A stretch of DNA of 64,000 nt from Streptomyces xanthii (GTDB taxonomy: Bacteria; Actinomycetota; Actinomycetes; Streptomycetales; Streptomycetaceae). This document shows positions 27,310-35,182 of the stretch, piece by piece. The notes under the pieces are model-generated. The model did not search any database. It was given only the letters and a program-made list of their open reading frames with translations, and had not been told where the DNA came from. Each line of letters starts with the position of its first letter. Within the stretch, counting starts at the first letter, position 1. Made by a program: the position numbers and the translations under genes. The stretch covers positions 3,224,001-3,288,000 of the forward strand of contig NZ_CP061281.1 of the NCBI RefSeq assembly GCF_014621695.1. The letters run 5' to 3'.

Positions 27310-28255
27310 CGAAGCCCTCCCCGGTCAGCGCCACGAAGGCGTCCTCCAGCGAGGCCCGCTCCACACCGAAGCCCCGTACGCGTACTCCCGCGGCGACCAG
27401 CGCCGCGTTCAGGTCCGCCAGGTCCGTCTCCGGGGGCGGCGGGTCGGCGGTGACCCGGTCCTCCGCGCTCTCCAGGACCGTGATCCCGTGCTCCTTCAGG
27501 ACGCGGGCCGCGTCCGCCGGGTCGGGCGTCGTCACCCTGAGCGTGCCGCGGGCGCCCGCCGCGAGCTCGGCGACCGGGCCCTGGGTGATCAGCCGGCCGC
27601 GCGTCATCACGGCCGCGTGCGTGCAGACCTGCTCGATCTCGTCGAGCAGGTGCGAGGACAGGAAGACGGTCGTGCCGTCGGAGGCCAGCTCCCGCACCAG
27701 GGTGCGGATCTCGCGCATGCCCTGCGGGTCCAGGCCGTTCGTCGGCTCGTCCAGGACCAGCAGCCGGCGCGGCTGGAGCAGCGCGGCCGCGAGCCCGAGC
27801 CGCTGCTTCATGCCCAGCGAGTACGCCTTCGCCTTCTTGCCCGCGGCGGCCGCCAGGCCCACCCGGTCCAGGGCCGCGCCCACCCGGGCCCGGCGGGTGC
27901 GGGGGTCGGCCGTCGGGTCCGCCGCGTCGTAGCGCAGCAGGTTGTCCCGGCCAGAGAGGAACCCGTACAGGGCGGGGCCCTCGATCAGCGCGCCGACCTG
28001 CGGGAGCACCGTCCGGGTCGCCTTCGGCATCGGCCGGCCGAGCACGTGCGCGGCGCCGGAGGTCGGCTCGATCAGGCCCATCAGCATGCGGATGGTGGTC
28101 GTCTTGCCCGACCCGTTCGGCCCGAGGAAGCCGAAGACGGCGCCCTCCGGGACGGTCAGACTCAGCCCGTCGACCGCGAGCTGTCCGCCGCGGTACCGCT
28201 TGCTGAGCTCGTGCGTCTCGATGACCGGCTGGGTCCCGCTGACCGGCGTGGCCAC
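27296..28255 (-). CDS. ABC transporter ATP-binding protein
   Basis: 319 residues from GTG 28255, chosen because GGGAGGGG precedes it closely; a longer frame from 28315 lacks a ribosome-binding site. Walker A GPNGSGKTTT (near residues 42-51), the signature YSLGMKQRLGLA, Walker B LLVLDEP and the switch His of HLLDE are all intact. The C-terminal 100 residues are the extension usual in ABC-2 exporter ATPases. Forms an exporter with the overlapping permease gene. The secreted/anchored LolA-like protein encoded 87 nt upstream could be co-transcribed with it. Confidence 0.94.
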   Translation of the reverse strand: MATPVSGTQPVIETHELSKRYRGGQLAVDGLSLTVPEGAVFGFLGPNGSGKTTTIRMLMGLIEPTSGAAHVLGRPMPKATRTVLPQVGALIEGPALYGFLSGRDNLLRYDAADPTADPRTRRARVGAALDRVGLAAAAGKKAKAYSLGMKQRLGLAAALLQPRRLLVLDEPTNGLDPQGMREIRTLVRELASDGTTVFLSSHLLDEIEQVCTHAAVMTRGRLITQGPVAELAAGARGTLRVTTPDPADAARVLKEHGITVLESAEDRVTADPPPPETDLADLNAALVAAGVRVRGFGVERASLEDAFVALTGEGFDVAG

Positions 28256-28342
28256 TGCCCCTCCCTCGGATCGGCTCGGATGGACGCAGTGCGGGGGCGG
28301 GGCATGACGCCCCACCCCCGCACCGCTTCGGTTCGCTCCGGA

Positions 28343-29626
28343 TCAGCGCGCCTCGGCGGCCTTCACCAGCGCTTCCTTGGTGACGGCTCCGGCGTAGGCC
28401 TTGCCGTCCTCGGTGATCAGCACGTTGATCAGGCGGGTCGAGTAGACCGTGCCCGTGCCGAAGTCGCCCTTGACCTTGTCGCCGAGCGAGTCCAGGAACG
28501 TCTGGGCGTCGGCCGGCATGCCCTCCGGGGCCGCGCCGCCTCCCGCGAGGCCCGCGCCCTCCGGCAGCTTCAGCTCCGCGATCGAGGTCCAGCCCTCGCC
28601 GATGATCTTCGGGCCCTGGGCCCCGTCGACGCCCTCGGCGCCCTTCGGCGCGCGCTGTGGGTGGTCGCCGGGCTGCTCGCCCCTGCCCTTGAGCTCGTGG
28701 TCCTTGAGCTCCTTGCCCTTCAGCTCGTCGGCCTCGGTGACCTTGGTGCCCTTGGCCGGCTTGAACTCGAAGGTGGACGCGGCCGGCTTGCCGAAGTCGA
28801 CGCTGGTGAAGCCGGCGTCGACGACGGCCGCGCCGCCGCTCGCCGGGGTCAGCGTGAACTTCAGCGGCGTACCGGTCTTCGCGTCGACGGCGATCGTGAC
28901 CGCGCCGACCGTCGAACCGGACTGCTTGGGCTTGATCTGCAGCCGGTACGCGTCCCGGCCCGCGACCTGCGACGTGCCGTCCACGCTGTACGCGGTGGTG
29001 TCGCCGGACGCCTTGATGATCTCGTCCGCGAGCTCCTTCGGGGTGGCGGGCAGCTCGTCCCCGCGCTCCTTCGCCCGGTCGCCGGAGCCGTCGTGCTTTC
29101 CGGTGTCCTTCGCGTGGTACGCCTCGTTCGACTTGCTGTCGTAGGCCCACACGTCGGCGCCGTTGTGGATCACGCTGTACTCGGCGGCGTCGTCGAGGAT
29201 CGACAGCTTCTGCCGGTCCGGGCCGTCCGCCGCGACGCGCAGCGTGTGGGTGCCGGTGGCCAGCTCGGTGAGCTTGGCCTTGGGGTCGGCCGAGGAGCCG
29301 TCGCCGCCGCCCTCGTCACCACCGCCGCCGCCGAGCATGCCGGCCGCGCCGCCGCCCAGCGCGGGCAGCCCCAGATCGGTGTGGATCTTCACGGTGCCGG
29401 ACAGCTGCTCGGTGTCCGAGGCCGCGATCTTCTCCAGGAGTTCCTGAGCCGTGATCTTCGGCAGGTCGGGGTCGCCCGAGTCGGCGAGCGCCGGGACCAG
29501 CCCGATCGTCGCCGCGGCCACCCCGATCACCGCCACGGGGACCGCGTACCGGGCCGCCCTGCGCCGCCCGGCGCCGGTGCCGGCGCCCCCGCCGTCCTGG
29601 CTGTCTTCGGATGCGTACGGTGCCAT
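28343..29626 (-). CDS. LolA-like / DUF2092-type membrane-anchored envelope protein
   Basis: 427 residues. A cytosolic N terminus of about 25 residues, one transmembrane helix (about 28-47, PVAVIGVAAATIGLVPALA), and an exported domain beginning with LPKITAQELLEKIAASDTEQLSGTV, which resembles the lipoprotein-carrier (LolA-like) half-barrel found in many Gram-positive proteins. A Gly/Ser-rich loop sits near 90-110 and a charged linker near 305-345. It may bind lipids or lipoproteins at the outer face of the membrane. Upstream of and on the same strand as the ABC exporter, which it could serve (inference). Confidence 0.8.
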   Translation of the reverse strand: MAPYASEDSQDGGGAGTGAGRRRAARYAVPVAVIGVAAATIGLVPALADSGDPDLPKITAQELLEKIAASDTEQLSGTVKIHTDLGLPALGGGAAGMLGGGGGDEGGGDGSSADPKAKLTELATGTHTLRVAADGPDRQKLSILDDAAEYSVIHNGADVWAYDSKSNEAYHAKDTGKHDGSGDRAKERGDELPATPKELADEIIKASGDTTAYSVDGTSQVAGRDAYRLQIKPKQSGSTVGAVTIAVDAKTGTPLKFTLTPASGGAAVVDAGFTSVDFGKPAASTFEFKPAKGTKVTEADELKGKELKDHELKGRGEQPGDHPQRAPKGAEGVDGAQGPKIIGEGWTSIAELKLPEGAGLAGGGAAPEGMPADAQTFLDSLGDKVKGDFGTGTVYSTRLINVLITEDGKAYAGAVTKEALVKAAEAR

Positions 29627-29862
29627 GTCTGTTGCCCTACCTCCGTGATCGGCGGCGGCCTACCGTCCTGTGCACTCGTCGGTCTGTGTCCCACTCCGAG
29701 CCGCCATTCTCACCCGAATCGGTCCTGAATCGGTAAGGAGTGGATGACTCAATCTGACCAAACCGGCACCGCGAAGGCGTCAGACCCCGGGATCAACTCC
29801 GCGTACGCCTACGGGATGACACGGGGCGTCACATCCCCTCCGGGTGGCGCAGCGGAGGCGGC

Positions 29863-30873
29863 TCAGCCGGCCCGGTGCACCACGGCGTCGCACAGCTCGA
29901 CCAGCGCGGACTTGGCCTCGCACTCGGGCAGCGGGGCGAGCGCGGAGCGCGCCTCCTCCGCGTAGCGCACCGTGTCGCGGCGGGCCTGTTCGAGTGCCGG
30001 GTGGGCGCGCAGCCGGGTGAGGGCCTCGGCGTGGCGCGCGTCGTCGGTGAGGTCGGAGTCCAGGAGCTCGACGAGCGCCAGGTCCTCGGCCAGGCCGAGC
30101 TTCTCGGCGCGCTCGCGCAGCCGCAGCACGGGCAGCGTCGGGATGCCCTCGCGCAGGTCGGTGCCCGGGGTCTTGCCGGACTCGTGCGAGTCGGAGGCGA
30201 TGTCGAGCACGTCGTCGGCGAGCTGGAAGGCGACGCCGAGCCGCTCGCCGTACTGGGTGAGGACGTCGACGACGGTCTCGTCGGCGCCGGACATCATGGC
30301 GCCGAAACGACACGCCACGGCGATCAGCGAGCCGGTCTTGCCACCGAGCACGTCCAGGTAGTGGTCGACCGGGTCGCGGCCGTCGGCCGGGCCCGCGGTC
30401 TCCAGGATCTGGCCGGTGACGAGGCGCTCGAACGCCTCCGCCTGGATGCGGACGGCGTCCGGGCCGAGGTCGGCGAGGATGTGCGAGGCGCGGGCGAAGA
30501 GGAAGTCGCCGGTGAGGACGGCCACCGAGTTGCCCCAGCGCTGGTTGGCGCTGGGCACGCCGCGGCGCACGTCCGCCTCGTCCATCACGTCGTCGTGGTA
30601 GAGCGTGGCGAGGTGGGTGAGCTCGACGACGACGGCCGAGGGCACGACGCCCGGCGCGTACGGGTCGCCGAACTGCGCGGCGAGCGTCACGAGCAGCGGC
30701 CGGAAGCGCTTGCCCCCGGCGCGCACCAGATGCTGGGCCGCCTCCGTGATGAAGGGAACCTCGCTCTTGGTGGCTTCGAGGAGTCCCTCCTCGACAGCCG
30801 CCAATCCGGCCTGGACATCGGCTTCGAGAGCCTGGTCCCGAACGCTAAGACCGAAAGTCCCGACGACGGTCAC
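29863..30873 (-). CDS. All-trans polyprenyl diphosphate synthase
   Basis: 336 residues, trans-isoprenyl synthase family. The first Asp-rich motif is LYHDDVMDEADVRRG (near residues 91-105) and the second is LADDVLD (near 217-223), the two Mg-binding sites. It elongates farnesyl or geranylgeranyl diphosphate by adding isopentenyl units; in actinobacteria this type commonly makes the menaquinone side chain. The product length cannot be read reliably. With the MenJ-like reductase at 61942-63237 and two nuo clusters, a role in menaquinone supply is the best guess. Divergent to the hydrolase gene at 31098. Confidence 0.92.
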   Translation of the reverse strand: MTVVGTFGLSVRDQALEADVQAGLAAVEEGLLEATKSEVPFITEAAQHLVRAGGKRFRPLLVTLAAQFGDPYAPGVVPSAVVVELTHLATLYHDDVMDEADVRRGVPSANQRWGNSVAVLTGDFLFARASHILADLGPDAVRIQAEAFERLVTGQILETAGPADGRDPVDHYLDVLGGKTGSLIAVACRFGAMMSGADETVVDVLTQYGERLGVAFQLADDVLDIASDSHESGKTPGTDLREGIPTLPVLRLRERAEKLGLAEDLALVELLDSDLTDDARHAEALTRLRAHPALEQARRDTVRYAEEARSALAPLPECEAKSALVELCDAVVHRAG

Positions 30874-31097
30874 GAGTGGGTCTCCTGTCTGCTGACGATC
30901 ACGACGATCACATGGCGAACTCGGTCGATCATTCGGTCGATGACACGGTTTGTCGATGTGTCGCTGCCATCACTCAAGTCAGCGTATCCGGTCGCGTTTC
31001 GATCACAGGGGGCGCCTTCCCGGACTGTCCCGCCCAGGCGCCTTTCGGACGCCCCCGGTATGTTCCTGATCAGCCGATACGACCAGGGGTGACCATC

Positions 31098-33128
31098 TTG
31101 TCCCGCACCGCCACGGATACCGCGCCGGAACCGCCGACACCCCGCATCCGCACCGACCTGCCGTTCGACGTGATCCACGAGGACGTCCGGATCCCGCTGC
31201 CGGACGGCACGACGCTGTTCGCCCGCGTGTGGCGCCCCGCGACCGACGAGCCCGTCCCCGTCCTCCTGGAGTACCTCCCCCACCGTCTCTCCGACCGGAC
31301 CGCCGCCCGCGACCACCAGCGGCATCCCTACTACGCGGGCCACGGCTACGCCTCCGTACGGGTCGATGTGCGCGGGTACGGCAACTCGGAGGGCCTTCCG
31401 GGCGAGGCGCTCGGCGAGCAGGAGCTCGCCGACGGGGTCGAGGTCGTGAACTGGCTGGCCGGGCGGCCCTGGTCCACCGGCGGCGTCGGCATGTTCGGCA
31501 TCGGCCGGGGCGGCCTGGCCTGCCTGCGGATCGCGGCCCTCGCGCCCGAGCCGCTCAAGGCGGTCGTCACCGTCTGCGCCCCGGACGGTCACGAGGACAA
31601 CGACCGGCACCGCACGGGTGGTTCCGTGCTCGCCGCCGACCTGCACGCGCGGTCGGCGGCGCTGCTCGCCGCCGCGTCCCTGCCGCCGGACCCCGAATTC
31701 GTCGGCGACCGCTGGAAGGACATCTGGGCCGAGCGCCTGGAGGCGGTCGAACCGCCCGTCCACACCTGGCTGTCCCACCGCGGCGGCGGCTCCGTCCGCG
31801 AGGACCACGCGGCGATCGAGGCCGGCGTCCTCGCGGTCGGCGGCTGGCACGACCCGTACCGCGACACGGTCCTGCGGCTCGTCGCCGCACTCCCCGACGA
31901 CCGGGTACGGGGCATCGTCGGCCCCTGGTCGCACCAGTACCCCGACCGCTGCCGGCCGCCGGGCCCCGGCATCGGCTTCCTCCAGGAGACCCTGCGCTGG
32001 TGGGACCACTGGCTCAAGGACCGGGACAGCGGCGTGATGAGGGAACCGAAGCTCCGCGCCTGGATCAGCGACTCCCACCCGCCCGCCACCGTCTACGCCG
32101 AGCTCCCCGGCCGTTGGGTCGGCGAGCCCTCCTGGCCCTCCCCGCACCTCACCCCGACCTCGTACGAGCTCCAGGGCGCGCCCGTGCTCGTGCGCTCGCC
32201 GCAGCAGACCGGCGTGGACGCGGGCCGTTACGTGCCGCTCGGCGGCGACGCGGACCTGCCGCCGGACCAGCGGGACGAGGACGCGAAGTCGGCGTGCTTC
32301 GAGTTCGTGGTGCCGGCCGGCGGCCTCACGGTGCTCGGGCTGCCCCGGGTCCGCCTCCGCGTCACCTCGCCCGTGCCGCGCGGGCAGGCGATCGCCCGGC
32401 TGTGCGACGTCGCGCCCGACGGCTCCTCCACGCTCGTGACGCGCGGCGTGCTCAACTTCACGGCGCGGCACGGGTGTTCGGTGAACGTGCCGATGGTTCC
32501 GGGCATGACGGAGGACGTGACCTTCGAGCTGACCGGCATCGGGCACGTGTTCCCCGCGGGGCACCGGATCCGGCTCGCGGTGTCCTCCGCGTACTGGCCC
32601 TGGATCTGGCCCCAGCCCGGCTCCGAGCGCGGCTTCACCCTCGACCCGGCGGGCAGCGCCCTCGAACTCCCCGTCCGCTCGGAGGACCCCGAGACCGCCC
32701 CGCCCTCCGCCTTCGCCGGGCCCGAACAGTCCGAACCCCTCGGCGTCGTCCGCCCCGTCGCCCTCGACGAGGAGGAGCGGCCCGAACGGCTCGTCGTACG
32801 GGACGTCGCCGCGGGCGAGTGGACGCTGGAAGCGGTCGCCGGGGGCGGGGGTGTGCGGGTCCATCCCGACGGGCTCGAGTACGCCGAGGACGGGCGGGAC
32901 ACGTATGCCGTGCGGGAGGACGACCCGCTGTCGGCCCGGGCCCGCTCGGAGTGGTCGGTGCGGCTGCACCGGGCCGAGCGGGGGTGGGAGGCGCGGGTCT
33001 CCAGCCGGTCGGAGGTCTCCTGCACGGCTCGGGAGTTCGTGACGTTCGACGAGGTCGTGTGCCGGGACGGGGACGAGGTCGTCTTCCACCGGACCTGGGA
33101 ACGCAAGGTGCCGCGGGTCTCGGGGTAG
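31098..33128 (+). CDS. CocE/NonD-family hydrolase lacking the nucleophile serine
   Basis: 676 residues from TTG 31098, which follows AGGGGTG; GTG 31089 is the alternative. An alpha/beta-hydrolase domain of the X-Pro dipeptidyl-peptidase (S15) / CocE class (residues about 25-330) is followed by the jelly-roll C-terminal domain (about 370-560) and a further 100 residues. The acid (Asp252 in GGWHDPYRD) and base (His279 in GPWSHQY) of the triad are in place, but the nucleophile elbow that should read G-x-S-x-G is GIGRG, with Gly136 (codon GGC at 31503) instead of Ser. It is therefore probably not a conventional serine esterase. No signal peptide. Confidence 0.88.
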   Translation: MSRTATDTAPEPPTPRIRTDLPFDVIHEDVRIPLPDGTTLFARVWRPATDEPVPVLLEYLPHRLSDRTAARDHQRHPYYAGHGYASVRVDVRGYGNSEGLPGEALGEQELADGVEVVNWLAGRPWSTGGVGMFGIGRGGLACLRIAALAPEPLKAVVTVCAPDGHEDNDRHRTGGSVLAADLHARSAALLAAASLPPDPEFVGDRWKDIWAERLEAVEPPVHTWLSHRGGGSVREDHAAIEAGVLAVGGWHDPYRDTVLRLVAALPDDRVRGIVGPWSHQYPDRCRPPGPGIGFLQETLRWWDHWLKDRDSGVMREPKLRAWISDSHPPATVYAELPGRWVGEPSWPSPHLTPTSYELQGAPVLVRSPQQTGVDAGRYVPLGGDADLPPDQRDEDAKSACFEFVVPAGGLTVLGLPRVRLRVTSPVPRGQAIARLCDVAPDGSSTLVTRGVLNFTARHGCSVNVPMVPGMTEDVTFELTGIGHVFPAGHRIRLAVSSAYWPWIWPQPGSERGFTLDPAGSALELPVRSEDPETAPPSAFAGPEQSEPLGVVRPVALDEEERPERLVVRDVAAGEWTLEAVAGGGGVRVHPDGLEYAEDGRDTYAVREDDPLSARARSEWSVRLHRAERGWEARVSSRSEVSCTAREFVTFDEVVCRDGDEVVFHRTWERKVPRVSG

Positions 33129-33182
33129 GGGCGCCTTCCCGTCTGCGCGGTCCCTGTTCGCGGGCGGCTCTCCCACCGTCGT

Positions 33183-33299
33183 GGCTGGTCGCGCAGTTCC
33201 CCGCGCCCCTGAAGGGCACACTCCGTGCGCCATCTCCATCGGGGAAATGCGACGCGAAGCGTCTGCATTTCAGGGGCGCGGGGAACTGCGCGACCAGCC
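33183..33299. repeat. Dispersed palindromic element, complete copy
   Basis: Arms of 31 nt (33183-33213 and 33269-33299) are exact reverse complements. The 55-nt centre contains smaller hairpins (GCAC-ACTCC-GTGC and GACGC-GAA-GCGTC). It fills the junction between the convergent CocE-like and HAD genes and may act as a bidirectional terminator. The same arms recur at 17609 and 41617. Confidence 0.92.
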
Positions 33300-33331
33300 C
33301 CCACCGGAGCGGCACCCGGCTACGCGACGGA

Positions 33332-34138
33332 TCACGCCCCGAACAGGCGCTCCAGGGTCACCGCCACACCATCGTCCTCGTTCGACGAAGTCACCTCGTC
33401 GGCGACGGCCAGCAGCTCGGGGTGCGCGGCGGCCATCGCCACCCCCCACCCCGCCCAGCGGAACATCGGCACGTCGTTCGGCATGTCACCGAAGGCGATC
33501 GTCTCCGCGGCCCCGGCGCCCAGCCGCTCCGCGGCGCGTTCGAGTCCCGTCGCCTTGGTGACCCCGAGCGGCTGGAGCTCCACCGTGCCGGGCCCGGACA
33601 TCGTGACCGTCGCGAGCGACCCGACCGCCCCCCGCGCGACCGCCGCCAGCGCGTCGTCCCCGAGCTCGGAGTGGCGCAGCAGCACCTTGCTGATCGGCCG
33701 CTCCCACAGCTCGGACCGGTGCCACACGGGCTGTGCCGGGAGCGTGGGGTGCGGCATCCGGTACTCCGGCTCGATCAGTGTCAGGCCGTCGACGCCGTCC
33801 TGGTCGACGGCCGCGTGGACCTGGCCGACCTCCGCCTCGATCTTCCCGAGCGCCTGCTCGGCCAGCTCCCGGTCCAGCGTGCGGGACCAGAGCAGCCGGT
33901 CCGTCCCGGCGTCGTAGAGCTGCGCCCCCTGCGCGCACACCGCGAGCCCGCCGCCGCCGAGGCTGTCGAGGAGGTCCTTGACACGGGGTGCGGGCCGGCC
34001 CGTCACGACGATGTGCCGGGCCCCCGTCGCGGTGGCCAGGGCGAGCGCGCGGCGGGTCCGGTCGGAGACCGTGTCGTCGCCGCGCAGCAGCGTTCCGTCC
34101 AGGTCGGTGGCGATGAGGGCATATGCGTTGGCGGCCAT
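33332..34138 (-). CDS. HAD superfamily hydrolase, Cof/YidA type
   Basis: 268 residues. Motif I is IATDLDGTLL (nucleophile Asp near residue 11), motif II is the VVTGRPAPR Thr, motif III includes the Lys of GVTKATGLE, and motif IV is FGDMPNDVPMF. A class IIB cap lies between motifs II and III. Such enzymes dephosphorylate sugar phosphates, nucleotides or pyridoxal phosphate; the substrate is not visible. Start ATG 34138. Converges with the CocE-like gene across a palindromic element. Confidence 0.92.
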   Translation of the reverse strand: MAANAYALIATDLDGTLLRGDDTVSDRTRRALALATATGARHIVVTGRPAPRVKDLLDSLGGGGLAVCAQGAQLYDAGTDRLLWSRTLDRELAEQALGKIEAEVGQVHAAVDQDGVDGLTLIEPEYRMPHPTLPAQPVWHRSELWERPISKVLLRHSELGDDALAAVARGAVGSLATVTMSGPGTVELQPLGVTKATGLERAAERLGAGAAETIAFGDMPNDVPMFRWAGWGVAMAAAHPELLAVADEVTSSNEDDGVAVTLERLFGA

Positions 34139-34202
34139 GGGCCGAAGAATACGGATCGCGCAACGGGCGTGTGGGCGCGCTGGGAAGGGTCCTTCGAAGG
34201 GG

Positions 34203-34655
34203 TCAGGCCGAGGCCGCGCGGCACTCGAAGAAGTGCTCCGCCTCCGTGACGATCACGAGCCGGCCGAGCGGGAGGGACAGGAACATCCAGGGCTCCTCGA
34301 CCGCGCCCCGCACCCGCTGAGCCCAGCCCGTCGCGGGCAGCCGGCACTCCAGCCAGGGGCGCGGGCGCACATGGCTCGCCACGTGGACGACTCCGCCGAC
34401 GCCGCGCTCGGCGAGCCGGGCCTCGATCCAGGAGTCGAGCACGCCGGGCGGACAGTCGTCGGGGAGCAGGGCGTCCGGCTCGGTGTGGATCGACCAGGCG
34501 CGCTCGATCGCGGCCCGGGTCCAGGTCGGCTCCGCGTCCGGGGTCAGGCCGCGCCCGGTCCACAGGTCCCCGAGCCCCGACTCGACGGCCGCCAGGGCCG
34601 CCCGCTCCCGGCGCTCGCGGAGCCTGCGCCGGGCGGGGCTCTCCTGGGGGTTCAC
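34203..34655 (-). CDS. Hypothetical protein downstream of RHS immunity candidate
   Basis: About 150 residues from GTG 34655. I do not recognise a family. The protein begins with a very basic stretch (RRRLRERRERAAL) and then has a mixed alpha/beta-looking body ending in VTEAEHFFECRAASA. It is the third gene of a run with the RHS protein and the 153-residue gene, starting 17 nt after the latter's stop, so it is probably co-transcribed. A role as a second immunity or accessory protein is possible from position, but it could also be an unrelated housekeeping gene. Longer in-frame extensions overlap the upstream gene and lack a ribosome-binding site. Confidence 0.7.
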   Translation of the reverse strand: MNPQESPARRRLRERRERAALAAVESGLGDLWTGRGLTPDAEPTWTRAAIERAWSIHTEPDALLPDDCPPGVLDSWIEARLAERGVGGVVHVASHVRPRPWLECRLPATGWAQRVRGAVEEPWMFLSLPLGRLVIVTEAEHFFECRAASA

Positions 34656-34672
34656 CGCCGGTCCACGGCGCG

Positions 34673-35134
34673 TCAGATCCGGTCCGCCAGGCGCACGTAG
34701 TCGTAGTAGAGCGGGTCGCCGTCCTCGTCCACCGGGTACTCGTAGCTGCTCTGGTTGGCGAGGATCACCTTCAGGGCGGGCAGTTCGTCGAAGCCGAGGT
34801 CGTTCTCGGTGATCTCGTGGCCGCGCTCCGCGAGCTGCTCGAAGAGGTCCACGCTCGGGGTGCGGAAGACGTCGAGGCCGTCGAGGAGCACCCGGACGTC
34901 GGAGTCCTCCTCCAGGAAGCGGAACAGCTCCACGCCGCTCAGCGCGCCCTTGGTGAACCCGAGCATCACGTTCAGGCCGGACGCGTCGTGCTTGAGCAGG
35001 ATCTGGCCCGGCTCCGGGTCGCCGGAGGCCACGCGCAGCAGCCCCCACTCCTGGACCGCGTCACGCGCCTCCTGCGGCGACATGCCGAGCCGCAGCGGCC
35101 CCGCACCGACCAGCGGCAGCAGTTCCAGTTCCAT
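34673..35134 (-). CDS. Putative immunity protein for the RHS toxin
   Basis: 153 residues, strongly acidic and without membrane segments or signal peptide. It starts 48 nt after the RHS stop on the same strand; GAGGGACGG precedes ATG 35134. I cannot place it in a named immunity family. The small size, acidity and position immediately behind a polymorphic RHS toxin tip fit the standard arrangement in which the immunity gene follows the toxin gene. The expected role is to bind and block the C-terminal toxin domain in the cytosol of the producing cell. Confidence in the gene is high, in the role moderate. Confidence 0.82.
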   Translation of the reverse strand: MELELLPLVGAGPLRLGMSPQEARDAVQEWGLLRVASGDPEPGQILLKHDASGLNVMLGFTKGALSGVELFRFLEEDSDVRVLLDGLDVFRTPSVDLFEQLAERGHEITENDLGFDELPALKVILANQSSYEYPVDEDGDPLYYDYVRLADRI

Positions 35135-35182
35135 GTTCCGTCCCTCGTCTTCCTCGGTGTCCTGGACGACGTGCCGCGGGCC

